Below, piece after piece: positions 52,273-61,349 of a DNA stretch of 64,000 nt (position 1 is its first letter; each line of letters opens with the position of its first letter). The stretch lies in NCBI GenBank assembly GCA_046291695.1, contig JBKBSO010000008.1, positions 1 to 64,000 of the forward strand, given 5' to 3'. The notes below the pieces were generated by a model. The model ran no database searches. It was not told the DNA's origin and was given only the letters and a program-made list of their open reading frames with translations. A program made the translations under genes and the position numbers. The stretch comes from PNNG01 sp046291695. Its GTDB lineage: Bacteria > Bacteroidota > Bacteroidia > UBA7662.

Positions 52273-55221
52273 ATGTCAGAATATAAGTTTAACGAGCAAG
52301 AAGCTGAATGGCAGTTATATTGGCTAAAAAATGAAGTCTATAAAACGGAAATGGGCGCACAAAAACCTAAATACTTTGTGCTCGATATGTTCCCTTACCC
52401 TTCTGGCGCCGGTTTGCATGTTGGTCATCCACTAGGGTACATTGCCAGCGATATTGTTGCCCGCTACAAACGCATGTCTGGCTTTCAAGTGCTTCATCCC
52501 ATGGGATACGATGCTTTCGGGCTTCCCGCCGAACAATATGCCATCCAAACCGGTCAGCATCCGGCCATTACCACAGATGTTAACATTAAGCGATACCGTG
52601 AACAGCTCGATAAAATCGGTTTTTGTTTCGATTGGTCACGCGAAGTAAAAACCTGCGAACCCGAATATTACCGCTGGACGCAGTGGATATTTCTTCAGCT
52701 ATTTGAAAGTTGGTATGATAAACAGGCCAACAAGGCCCGCCCCATCAGCGAATTGCAAACCATTCTAAACCAGCAAGGTAATCTACAGCTTCAAGCCGTG
52801 TGCGACGAAGAAACACCGGACCTTACTGCCACCGACTGGCAAAAAATGAACGAACACGACCGCGCACAAATCCTCATGTATTACCGCTTGGCTTACCTGG
52901 CCGAAGCACGGGTAAATTGGTGTGCTGCTTTGGGTACTGTATTGGCCAACGACGAAGTGAAAGATGGCCTTTCGGAGCGCGGAGGACACCCGGTAGAAAT
53001 CCGTATGATGAAGCAATGGATGATGCGCATAACCGCCTATTCACAACGGCTACTGGATGGATTGAATGAAATCGATTGGTCCGACGCCATTAAAGAGCAG
53101 CAACGAAATTGGATTGGACGTTCCGAAGGAGCTTCCGTTTTTTTTCAACTCCAAGGTTACGATGAAAAAATTGAAGTCTTTACCACACGCCCCGATACCA
53201 TTTTTGGAGTAAGCTTTATGGTGTTGGCTCCCGAGCATGAGCTGGTAGCTAAAATCACCACCAGCACACAAAAAGCAGAAGTAGAAGCCTACATCGACAA
53301 AACTAAAAACCGGTCGGAACGAGAGCGTATGGCCGATGTAAAGTCGGTAAGTGGTGTCAATACCGGAGCCTTTGTTGAACATCCCTTTACTGGCGTACCC
53401 ATTCCTGTTTGGATTGCCGATTATGTTCTGGCCGGTTATGGTACCGGTGCGGTAATGGCGGTACCCGGTGGCGATGAGCGCGATTGGCGTTTTGCCCGGC
53501 ATTTCGGCTTGCCCATCATCGAGGTAGTAGAAGGAAGCAACATCGAAGAAGCTGCCAATCCGTCGAAAGACGCCCTCATGATCAACAGCGACTTCCTCAA
53601 CGGCTTGGTAGCGCGTGAGGCCATTGGCAAGGCCATTGCAGCCCTCGAAGCCAAAGGTATGGGAAAAGGCAAAATCCAATTCCGTTTGCGCGATGCCATT
53701 TTCAGTCGTCAGCGCTATTGGGGCGAACCCGTGCCCATTTATTTCGAAAACGGCATAGCCAAAGCCGTAGAAGAAAAGGACCTGCCCCTTAAGCTGCCTG
53801 TTGTAGACAAATACCTGCCCACCTCCGAAGGAGAACCCCCTTTGGCCCGGGCCGAAAACTGGACCTACAAAGGACACCCGCTCGAAACCACCACCATGCC
53901 CGGCTGGGCAGGATCGAGCTGGTATTTCCTGCGCTATATGGACCCGCACAATACAACCGAATTTGCATCGCGCCAAGCCACCGACTTCTGGAATCAGGTA
54001 GATTTGTACATGGGCGGCTCAGAACATGCAACAGGTCACTTATTGTATGCCCGTTTTTGGACCCATTTTTTGTGCGACCGTGGCTTCATAGGCTTCCGTG
54101 AGCCCTTTAAAAAGCTGGTGAATCAGGGGATGATTCAGGGGGTGTCTCATTTCCTATATCGATTTACTGTTCAAAATGATGATAGAATTAAAGAAAGTGC
54201 AAATTTTGCTTTAGGAATAGATAGGAATATAGAAGAAGCTATACGCAAGCATTTTAATGATTCGGATTTTCAAGTGCTATTTTCTGCTGACCTGTATGAT
54301 GAAGCTCAAATAGATCATCCGGACTATTGGAAAGCATTTAGGATTGACACTAATTATACTGTCGCATTAGATGCAAAAAGAGGTGAACTTAAAATTGACG
54401 AATTCTGGGGTAACGGCTTAAATGTCGATGATTTCGATAAACTGGCTATTGTGACAAAAGGAGGATTTTATGCGAATGGCATCTTTCATACAGTATATGA
54501 AGGAGCTAGCAATTCTGTGTTAACGTTTTCAGAAGTCGAAAAAATGTCGAAATCCAAATGGAACGTCGTCAACCCCGACGACATCATTGCCCAATACGGA
54601 GCCGACACCTTGCGCATGTATGAAATGTTTTTGGGGCCGCTCGAAGACAGCAAGCCCTGGGACACCAAAGGCATTGAAGGCGTCTATCGCTTTTTACAGA
54701 AGTTCTGGCGACTGTTCCACGAAAAAGCTGAACTGTCGCTCGACCCTGCTCCTGCCACCGAAGCCGAGCTTAAGCTTTTGCATCGCACCATCAAAAAAAT
54801 CACAGACGACATAGAACGTTTCTCGTTCAATACCTGCGTAAGTAGTTTCATGATTTGCATCAATGAATTGCAAAGCTTGAGTTGCCGAAAATCCGAAGTA
54901 CTGCATCCATTGGTGCGATTATTGGCGCCTTTTGCCCCACACATAAGCGAAAGTATGTGGCGCCTTTTAGGCGAAGATGGCTCGGTACATCAGGCCACCT
55001 TCCCTGGCTATCAAGAAAAATACCTGATCGACGATACCTTTGATTATCCGGTGCAGGAAAATGGCAAAATGCGATTTAACCTGAGTATGCCTAAACAGGC
55101 TGAAAAGGCTGAACTGGAAAAAATGGCATTGGGTAACGAACGAGTACAGCAATTGTTATCTGGTCGAACATTGAAAAAAATCATCGTGGTGCCGGGTAGA
55201 ATTGTTAATCTTGTTGTTTAA
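52273..55221 (+). CDS. leuS: Leucyl-tRNA synthetase with an AT-rich, enlarged insert before KMSKS
   Basis: A 982-residue class I synthetase from ATG 52273. HVGH lies at residues 49-52 and KMSKS at about 756-760. The CP1 editing domain runs from about 225 to 455, with TTRPDTIFG and the later GTGAVMAVPGGDERD block. The region between GMIQG and EVEKMSKS (about 617-755) is far from the family pattern I know and seems about 60 residues longer than in typical Bacteroidota LeuRS. This segment is AT-rich (see the separate entry). No frameshift breaks the gene, and the C-terminal anticodon domain is normal. A hybrid histidine kinase gene follows after 8 nt. Confidence 0.95.
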   Translation: MSEYKFNEQEAEWQLYWLKNEVYKTEMGAQKPKYFVLDMFPYPSGAGLHVGHPLGYIASDIVARYKRMSGFQVLHPMGYDAFGLPAEQYAIQTGQHPAITTDVNIKRYREQLDKIGFCFDWSREVKTCEPEYYRWTQWIFLQLFESWYDKQANKARPISELQTILNQQGNLQLQAVCDEETPDLTATDWQKMNEHDRAQILMYYRLAYLAEARVNWCAALGTVLANDEVKDGLSERGGHPVEIRMMKQWMMRITAYSQRLLDGLNEIDWSDAIKEQQRNWIGRSEGASVFFQLQGYDEKIEVFTTRPDTIFGVSFMVLAPEHELVAKITTSTQKAEVEAYIDKTKNRSERERMADVKSVSGVNTGAFVEHPFTGVPIPVWIADYVLAGYGTGAVMAVPGGDERDWRFARHFGLPIIEVVEGSNIEEAANPSKDALMINSDFLNGLVAREAIGKAIAALEAKGMGKGKIQFRLRDAIFSRQRYWGEPVPIYFENGIAKAVEEKDLPLKLPVVDKYLPTSEGEPPLARAENWTYKGHPLETTTMPGWAGSSWYFLRYMDPHNTTEFASRQATDFWNQVDLYMGGSEHATGHLLYARFWTHFLCDRGFIGFREPFKKLVNQGMIQGVSHFLYRFTVQNDDRIKESANFALGIDRNIEEAIRKHFNDSDFQVLFSADLYDEAQIDHPDYWKAFRIDTNYTVALDAKRGELKIDEFWGNGLNVDDFDKLAIVTKGGFYANGIFHTVYEGASNSVLTFSEVEKMSKSKWNVVNPDDIIAQYGADTLRMYEMFLGPLEDSKPWDTKGIEGVYRFLQKFWRLFHEKAELSLDPAPATEAELKLLHRTIKKITDDIERFSFNTCVSSFMICINELQSLSCRKSEVLHPLVRLLAPFAPHISESMWRLLGEDGSVHQATFPGYQEKYLIDDTFDYPVQENGKMRFNLSMPKQAEKAELEKMALGNERVQQLLSGRTLKKIIVVPGRIVNLVV
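54125..54540 (+). other. AT-rich mosaic segment within leuS
   Basis: Counting 54181-54540, 127 of 360 bases are G or C (35%). In the same gene, line 54001-54060 has 28/60 (47%), 54541-54600 has 28/60 (47%) and 54601-54660 has 34/60 (57%). The segment uses AT-rich codons such as ata, aga and tta. It codes for the variable leucine-specific insert region and stays in frame at both ends. Confidence 0.75.
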
Positions 55222-55229
55222 CCGTCAAA

Positions 55230-57677
55230 ATGCTGCGCAGCCTATTCATATGTATCCTTAGCTTCACTGGCCTCATCGGGCATGGTTGGGCACAGGATAC
55301 ATCCAGCATCAACAGCCTCATCAATCGCTGTTACAGCTGGCAATATGAAGCGCCCGATAGCATTTTAATGCTGGCACCTGGGGCTTTAGTAGCTTCTAAG
55401 GCCATCCATTTTCAGCCGGGCATTGCCAAATCCAATTTTATCATGGGGCATGCCCATTACGAAATGCATCAATACGATTCGGCCATAATGTATATGCAGG
55501 AAGCCATTGGACATTTCCAGGGAAAAAGATTTTTTGCCAATATTGCAGCCGCCTATAATATTACTGGGGTTTGTTATAAAAATTTAGCTGATTATACACG
55601 TGCCCTGAATGCGCAACTTGCCGCCATCAGCTTATTTGAAGAAATAAACGACACTGCAGGTATCGTCATATCGTACAATAACTTGGGCATATTGTATAAC
55701 GACCAAAAAAAGCTTCAAGAGGCAGAAACCTGGTTCTGGAAAGGGCTTAAGCTAGCTGAACAAGGACAAAATCCTTATTTATTAGTTACTAGCCAGTCTA
55801 ATATGGCAATGAACCTACACTCCCAGGAGCGATACTCGGAATCACTTGATATATTCCGAAAAGTCTTACAATTCGATCTTTTAGATGGCAATGAATACGA
55901 AATCGGAGCCTCCTACAACAATGTGGCCTCTAGCTTGCTTAAACTAGATCGTCTTGATAGTGCACTTTACTATATCGACAGCTCTATTTATTACAAAGAA
56001 ATAAGCGGCGATCGCTTTGGAATGGTAACCTCCCTTACCAATAAAGCACAGGCCTACATGCAAAAGAATATGCCTCGATTGGCCATCAACACCCTCGATA
56101 CCGCCATTCAAATCGCAGAAAGCATTCAAGCCAAAAAACTACAAAGTGAAATCTTTTTAAAGTATCACCAGAATTACGAATTGCTTGGCATTTCCGATTC
56201 TGCCTTATACTACTATAAGCGCTTCCATCAACTTAGCGATAGCTTGCTGAACCAAGAAACAGAATTAGCCTTAGCCAACGTTCGACGACAATACGATTTA
56301 GAAAAAGTAGATCAAGAGCTCAGCAAAAAGAACCTTGAAATAAAAAACATCAAGGAAATACAACGATTTTACCTTTTCGGATTTTTAACCATTATGGTCA
56401 TTGCCTTTATGGCCATGCTCGGTTTTTTTCGATTTCGTAAACTGAACAAAGTGTTGCGCCAAAACGAGATCGACCTAAAAAATACCAACCTAATCCTACA
56501 ACGAGTAAACGAACAATTAGAACAAGCCCGCGACGAAGCCGAGTCGGCTAACAAGGCCAAATCAGCCTTTTTGTCCAATGTAAGCCATGAAATCAGAACC
56601 CCGCTAAACGCCATACTCGGCATGCTCGACCTGATTCATGAAACCCTGAAAAAAAACAATCAGGAACGCGTGGTCGAAACCATACGACATTCAGCAAACA
56701 GCTTACTGCACATCATCAACGACCTGCTCGATTTAAGCAAAATAGAAGCCGGCAAAATAAGCTTTGAACACAAAAGCTTTAATTTGACCTCTCTAATGCA
56801 ACAACTAGAGCTCTCACTGAATAGTTTGGCAACAGACAAAGGCTTGCATATAATCACTGAAATCGACCCTGAAATCCCTGATTTCCTAACCGGAGACCAG
56901 TTTCGCCTGAACCAAATTTTGCTCAATTTAGGTGGAAATGCTGTAAAATTCACCCCAGAGGGTTCTATCAAGATCAGCGTTAACCGACTTGATTCCGAAA
57001 CAGATAACGAACAGTGTCAGCTGCTTTTTGAGGTTAAAGACACAGGAATTGGCATCAGCGATGAACAAATTCAGCGTATATTCCAGCGGTTTAGTCAGGC
57101 TGATGAAAACATCTCACGTAAATACGGAGGTACAGGCCTGGGCTTGGCCATCAGTAAAAAATTGGTAGAATTACAAGGAGGCAAAATAGGCGTAAACAGC
57201 GTTACGACCCAAGGTTCTAACTTTTGGTTTGAACTCAAGTTCAAAATTTCAGAAAGTCAAGATGTTGTTACAACCGTTGTGGATTTAGCCGATGACGACC
57301 GATTAAAAGGTATGCGTGCCCTGGTTATTGATGATAATGTATTGAATGTAAAGCTCGCTGCGCAAATCTTGAATCGCTGGGAAGTTCAAGCCATAACTGC
57401 ATTAAGCGGCAAAGAGGCCCTTGAATACTTGCGCAAAGGCGAGCGTTTCGATTTTGTATTGCTCGACATCCACATGCCCGAAATGAATGGCTTTGAAACC
57501 CACAATCGGATGGTACGTGATTACAAACTCAATTGCCCGGTAATTGCCCTTACAGCAGACACATACGAAGAAACCATGCAACAAATCCGAGAAGCCGGCA
57601 TTGCTGCAGTAGTAATTAAGCCTTACAGGCCAGCTGAACTTAAAAAAACATTGTTTCAGTTTTTAAAGGCATATTGA
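55230..57677 (+). CDS. TPR-containing hybrid sensor histidine kinase
   Basis: An 815-residue protein. A signal-like N-terminus (LRSLFICILSFTGLIGHGWAQ) is followed by about seven TPR-like repeats outside the membrane (residues 50-330), one membrane helix (about 372-394), a coiled coil, HisKA with His453 in SNVSHEIRTPLNAIL, HATPase with N-box LNLGGNAVKFT, KDTGIGISD and GGTGLGLAISKKL, and a REC domain with phospho-Asp746 in FVLLDIHMPEMNG and VIDDN and VIKPY. The TPR domain probably senses an extracytoplasmic partner. No separate response regulator is adjacent; the REC domain may relay to a phosphotransfer protein elsewhere. Confidence 0.9.
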   Translation: MLRSLFICILSFTGLIGHGWAQDTSSINSLINRCYSWQYEAPDSILMLAPGALVASKAIHFQPGIAKSNFIMGHAHYEMHQYDSAIMYMQEAIGHFQGKRFFANIAAAYNITGVCYKNLADYTRALNAQLAAISLFEEINDTAGIVISYNNLGILYNDQKKLQEAETWFWKGLKLAEQGQNPYLLVTSQSNMAMNLHSQERYSESLDIFRKVLQFDLLDGNEYEIGASYNNVASSLLKLDRLDSALYYIDSSIYYKEISGDRFGMVTSLTNKAQAYMQKNMPRLAINTLDTAIQIAESIQAKKLQSEIFLKYHQNYELLGISDSALYYYKRFHQLSDSLLNQETELALANVRRQYDLEKVDQELSKKNLEIKNIKEIQRFYLFGFLTIMVIAFMAMLGFFRFRKLNKVLRQNEIDLKNTNLILQRVNEQLEQARDEAESANKAKSAFLSNVSHEIRTPLNAILGMLDLIHETLKKNNQERVVETIRHSANSLLHIINDLLDLSKIEAGKISFEHKSFNLTSLMQQLELSLNSLATDKGLHIITEIDPEIPDFLTGDQFRLNQILLNLGGNAVKFTPEGSIKISVNRLDSETDNEQCQLLFEVKDTGIGISDEQIQRIFQRFSQADENISRKYGGTGLGLAISKKLVELQGGKIGVNSVTTQGSNFWFELKFKISESQDVVTTVVDLADDDRLKGMRALVIDDNVLNVKLAAQILNRWEVQAITALSGKEALEYLRKGERFDFVLLDIHMPEMNGFETHNRMVRDYKLNCPVIALTADTYEETMQQIREAGIAAVVIKPYRPAELKKTLFQFLKAY

Positions 57678-57767
57678 CTGAGCAGCAGCAGTCTAGTTCA
57701 CCCTTAATCCAATGCTCAGGAGATGTCTCGCACGACACGATTTATCCATAGCATTCCACATTATCAA

Positions 57768-57800
57768 ATTGTTAACAAAAGGGTTTTATGACTACATTTG
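57768..57800 (+). promoter_or_regulatory. Promoter ATTG-N21-TACATTTG for the HlyD-VTC cluster
   Basis: -33-like ATTG at 57768-57771 and perfect -7 TACATTTG at 57793-57800. The ATG follows at 57828. Confidence 0.6.
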
Positions 57801-57827
57801 TAAGTTAACAGGATTTTAAAACGTACA

Positions 57828-58904
57828 ATGTCATTCTTCGCCAGGAAAAAAACCAGTTTCATCCTGATCGTGGTAGCCTTGATTCTTACCTTGGCCTCTT
57901 TCGCTCCTTTAAGCGTCCCTTTTAGCAGCCGTTCAAAAATGCTTATTCGCCCTGAATTACAATGGGAATTGATTCGTAATGCGCAAGGAAATCTGATAAC
58001 CAGTACCAGAAATCACATTACTGGTGCTATTGCTGCTTATAGCATCGCTGAATTTAATCGTGGTGATGCTGTAGTCTTTCATCTAAAACCAAACTGGCAA
58101 GGTGGATCAACTGTAAGCAAGAACGATACCATTGGAATATTGTATTCCAATGAGGAACAAAGCAAAATCATTAGCCTTGAAGCTGAACTGAAGGTTCTAG
58201 AAGCCGAACTACATTTTTTCAACACAGGACAAAAACCTGAGGATGTTGCCAACGCACGCAACGAAGTGCTGTTGGCTGAACAAGAACTCGAAAACCAACG
58301 GCTGCTGAGCCAAAGGGCAGCATTGCTCTTTCGCGATTCGGTTATTGCGCAACAAGAATACGACCTTGCAATCAATGCGTTACGCGTACGTGAAATTTCT
58401 TTAGAGCTAGCTAAAACCCGATATGCATCCATCACTACAGGTGATAAACCCGAACAAATTCAACTCATCGAAACGCGCATTTATGCGATGCAGCAACAAC
58501 TAAAGCAGGCAAAGGAACGCATCAGTTATTTTACACTCCTCGCTCCCTTCGATGGCACCATCGTTATGCGTCAAGGTTTTAGTGTTGGAGATACCCTACT
58601 CGAAATTCATGGTGGCAGCTCCTTTGTAGGCGTAGCACCAATATTATTAAGCGATAGAAAATTTCTAAAAATTGGTGATGAGGTAGAAATAACCCATTAT
58701 GGCGAGCATAAAGGCATAAAGGGCAGCATACAATCATTCGATCAGGTTTCTAAACTGGTTAACGGTCAAGCTGTAGTCTTTTGCACCGTCAACTTCTCGG
58801 GCGTGGCAATCCGGCCCATGATGGGCGAATTATTGGAAATTAAAATACGGGGCGATGAAATCCCGGCAACAGTCTATTTCTCCAAACTCTTTACCACGCC
58901 CTAA
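57828..58904 (+). CDS. HlyD-family membrane fusion (periplasmic adaptor) protein
   Basis: A 358-residue adaptor. One N-terminal helix (FILIVVALILTLASFAPLSV) is followed by a biotinyl-lipoyl-like half motif (AIAAYSIAEFNRGDAVV), a long coiled-coil hairpin (about 95-225, ISLEAELKVLEAELHFF), the second lipoyl half (ISYFTLLAPFDGTIVMRQGFSVGD) and a beta-barrel. The usual partners, an ABC or RND pump and an outer-membrane channel, are not next to it. It stands 5 nt before a VTC-type gene, an uncommon combination. Confidence 0.88.
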   Translation: MSFFARKKTSFILIVVALILTLASFAPLSVPFSSRSKMLIRPELQWELIRNAQGNLITSTRNHITGAIAAYSIAEFNRGDAVVFHLKPNWQGGSTVSKNDTIGILYSNEEQSKIISLEAELKVLEAELHFFNTGQKPEDVANARNEVLLAEQELENQRLLSQRAALLFRDSVIAQQEYDLAINALRVREISLELAKTRYASITTGDKPEQIQLIETRIYAMQQQLKQAKERISYFTLLAPFDGTIVMRQGFSVGDTLLEIHGGSSFVGVAPILLSDRKFLKIGDEVEITHYGEHKGIKGSIQSFDQVSKLVNGQAVVFCTVNFSGVAIRPMMGELLEIKIRGDEIPATVYFSKLFTTP

Positions 58905-58909
58905 AAAGC

Positions 58910-59644
58910 ATGCTTCGATTCGAAAGAAAATATCGTGTGCCCTACGAGCAACTCCAAGAGCTAAGAAATCAAATTTTACCTTTTGTACGTCCCGACTACT
59001 TTGCTTCCAATGTTTCTGGAATTCCGGAGTATACCGTACGGAGCATTTATTTTGATACCATAAAGCTTAATGCCATACATGAAAAAGTTGATGGACTTGA
59101 ATCACGAAGAAAGCTACGAATCAGATCCTATGACAAGCCAAGCCCCTCAAGTCTGGTGTTTCTCGAAATCAAAAAAAAGATAGGGGAAAAAATCGGGAAA
59201 AATCGGTCGTCATTCTTTTGAAAAGATGTTCCCGAACTCATGCAAATGAGCGATTTCGAACCATTGATAATATCAAAAAACAAAAAATCACTGGACGACG
59301 CCAATCGATTTTTCTTTCATCTACATCGCCACAACATGATACCTGTCGATCGTATCACCTACGAGCGCGAAGCGTACCACGGTTTGTTCGACCCCAACTT
59401 GCGCATTACTTTCGATAAAAATATCCGATCGAAAGTACACCCAAAGCTACATGATTTGTTCGGAGAAGATGATTTGGCATTTCCTTGGAAAGCTCATTTC
59501 ATTCTTGAAGTGAAATACTTCGAGGCGCCTATGCCCTCTTGGATTAAATCCATCATCGACGAATTTAAGCTCGAACAAGAAGCTTTGTCAAAATATGTTG
59601 AAGGCTTTTTTGCGCATCGAGAGTTTATTTCTTTAGCATATTAA
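58910..59644 (+). pseudogene. VTC-domain (polyphosphate polymerase-type) gene interrupted by an in-frame TGA
   Basis: The frame codes for a complete VTC-like domain if the TGA at 59219-59221 (codon 104) is ignored. The first part has the basic nucleotide-binding residues (LRFERKYRV, VRSIYFDT, SRRKLRIRSYDK, FLEIKKKIG); the second part has RITYEREAYHGLFDPNLRITFD, the glutamate in FILEVKYFE and the ending SLAY. Both sides are in the same frame, so this is a nonsense codon and not a frameshift. Family members make polyphosphate from ATP or act in related reactions. The open frame from 59240 could give only a C-terminal fragment. A recent mutation or a sequencing error is most likely. Confidence 0.85.
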
Positions 59645-59646
59645 TT

Positions 59647-60294
59647 ATGGAACAAGACCTCCAATCGATATTTTTTTTTTCACTTACCATTGAAAAAGCC
59701 CTCGCCAACCTGGCTGTTGCCCTATTGAGTGGCATTCTCATCAGCCTTTTTTACCGTGCAACTTACAGTGGAAGCAGTTACTCACAATCTAACGTGCTTT
59801 CAATAATTATGCTCGCCATGGTTACTGCCCTCGTCATTATGGTCATTGGCAATAACCTGGCACGTGCTTTTGGCCTTGTTGATGCCATGTCAATTATTCG
59901 ATTTCGCACCTCAGTAAAGCACACCCAAGACATAATGTACATCTTTTTTGCCCTAGCTGCAGGGTTGTCGGCCGGTGCGGGAATGTACGCCATAACCCTG
60001 GCTGGTACAGTTTTTATCGGCATTGCCATGGTGTTGCTCAAAGAGGTCAGCGGCGAGAACCCGGCAAAGCGCGAATACCTCCTTCAACTAATTTATCTTG
60101 ACGACGGGCAACAAACAGCCTCCTTCTCTCCTATTCTTGAAAAATATTGCAGCAAACACAAGCTCGTAAACGTAAAAACTGTAAGCGAAAGTGAAAACCT
60201 CCTTGAAATGTCGTTCTACATCGTTTTCAATAAAAAAGCTTCAGGAAAAGAATTGGTCAGCTATATGAAAAACATCACGGGTATTAACGAGTAA
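59647..60294 (+). CDS. DUF4956 membrane protein
   Basis: A 215-residue protein with four membrane helices (ALANLAVALLSGILISLFY, VLSIIMLAMVTALVIMVIG, IMYIFFALAAGLSAGAGMY, TVFIGIAMVLL) and a soluble C-terminal domain (about 135-215). The loop GLVDAMSIIRFRTSVKHTQD is typical of DUF4956, a family commonly adjacent to VTC-domain genes. It starts 2 nt after the VTC stop. Function is unknown; the pairing suggests a membrane partner of the VTC enzyme. Confidence 0.9.
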   Translation: MEQDLQSIFFFSLTIEKALANLAVALLSGILISLFYRATYSGSSYSQSNVLSIIMLAMVTALVIMVIGNNLARAFGLVDAMSIIRFRTSVKHTQDIMYIFFALAAGLSAGAGMYAITLAGTVFIGIAMVLLKEVSGENPAKREYLLQLIYLDDGQQTASFSPILEKYCSKHKLVNVKTVSESENLLEMSFYIVFNKKASGKELVSYMKNITGINE

Positions 60295-60306
60295 ATCTAT
60301 TCTTCG

Positions 60307-61272
60307 ATGAGCACTAAAGCCAGGCATTACTTTGTATGCGGATTCGTACTTATCTTGTTATGCTCTTGCACCGTATTCACTGCCTGTTCACAGAGTAAAC
60401 GCCAGTGTAACGATCCTTTCGCGCTTAACTTTTCTGCACAATCGGCATCAAATAGTGATTGTCGGTACTACACCATACAAAGAAATCCTGAATTACTGTA
60501 TCCTATGGATATTAGGCTCCGTGAAACTTCCGGACTTGCCTTCTTCGATGGTCGGCTATTTACCCACAATGATCAGGGGAATAGCAATCAATTTTACGCA
60601 CTTTCCCCTTCCAACGGAAATATTTTGGCCACTTATACTGTAAGCGGTTACGAAAACATCGATTGGGAAGATATGGCACAAAGCCCCAGCCACATTTATC
60701 TTGCAGACATTGGGAATAACGATGGAAACCGCAGCAACTTAAGAATACTTAAAATAGCAAAGACTGCACTTGATTCCTTCGGTGGCAATGTAGCCGTTGA
60801 ATCAGAAATTGAGTTCTACTACCCAGAACAACAGTCATTTGCAGCCGGAAATAAACATAACTGGGATGCAGAAGCTCTGGTTTGGGCCGACAACTACTTA
60901 TATCTATTCACCAAACACCGCTTAGATGGAAAAACCAACCTATACCGCATACCCGATGTAACAGGTCGACATGCGGCACAGCACCTCGGAAATTTTAATG
61001 CTGGCGTTCGCATTACCGCGGCCGACCTAAATGAAAATGGTGATACACTCGTTCTTTTGGGCTACAACAAGAATAGAGATTGTGTATTGTGGGAATTTAC
61101 TGGCTTCAACGATAATCAGTACTTTTCAGGCATGAAAAAACAAATTGTTTTAGGAGAATTTGGCTCGCTTGGCCAGATGGAAGGCGTTTTCTTTATCCAT
61201 CGACAACTCATTTACATCAGCGCCGAATCAACCAACAACCAGCCTGCCCATTTATACAAACTTGAGTACTAA
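60307..61272 (+). CDS. Lipoprotein with beta-propeller-like domain, unknown function
   Basis: A 321-residue exported protein. The signal peptide has two possible lipid cysteines (LLCSC, FTAC). A short cysteine motif follows (CNDPFALNFSAQ to DCRYY) that resembles the CxDPxAxN repeats of Bacteroidota surface proteins. The rest looks like a beta-propeller with repeated strands (ETSGLAFFDGRLFTHNDQG, ENIDWEDMAQSPSHIYLADI, MEGVFFIHRQLIYIS). It is 12 nt behind the DUF4956 gene, so it belongs to the HlyD-VTC-DUF4956 cluster. No catalytic residues are recognised. Confidence 0.75.
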   Translation: MSTKARHYFVCGFVLILLCSCTVFTACSQSKRQCNDPFALNFSAQSASNSDCRYYTIQRNPELLYPMDIRLRETSGLAFFDGRLFTHNDQGNSNQFYALSPSNGNILATYTVSGYENIDWEDMAQSPSHIYLADIGNNDGNRSNLRILKIAKTALDSFGGNVAVESEIEFYYPEQQSFAAGNKHNWDAEALVWADNYLYLFTKHRLDGKTNLYRIPDVTGRHAAQHLGNFNAGVRITAADLNENGDTLVLLGYNKNRDCVLWEFTGFNDNQYFSGMKKQIVLGEFGSLGQMEGVFFIHRQLIYISAESTNNQPAHLYKLEY

Positions 61273-61349
61273 AGGCCCATAAGCCTTAAAAATCTAAACT
61301 GACTATCCCGTTTTGTATCAGGAATTTAGACTCAATAAATTTATCAGTA

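Noticed and set aside
53050..53976. 308-residue antisense open frame opposite leuS
   Set aside because: It mirrors conserved LeuRS codons on the other strand and shows no protein-like features; a coding shadow.
54125..54540. Intein or mobile intron in leuS
   Set aside because: No Cys/Ser at the first position, no HN-Cys end and no homing endonuclease or ribozyme motif; the block replaces family sequence instead of being simply inserted.
59219..59221. Selenocysteine at the VTC in-frame TGA
   Set aside because: VTC proteins are not known selenoproteins, the position is not a catalytic Cys in the family, and I see no SECIS-like stem right after the TGA.
59200..59260. Programmed +1 or -1 frameshift at TTTTGAAAA in the VTC gene
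   Set aside because: The conserved sequence resumes in the original frame, so a shift would lead out of the VTC frame; +1 runs into a TGA within about ten codons.
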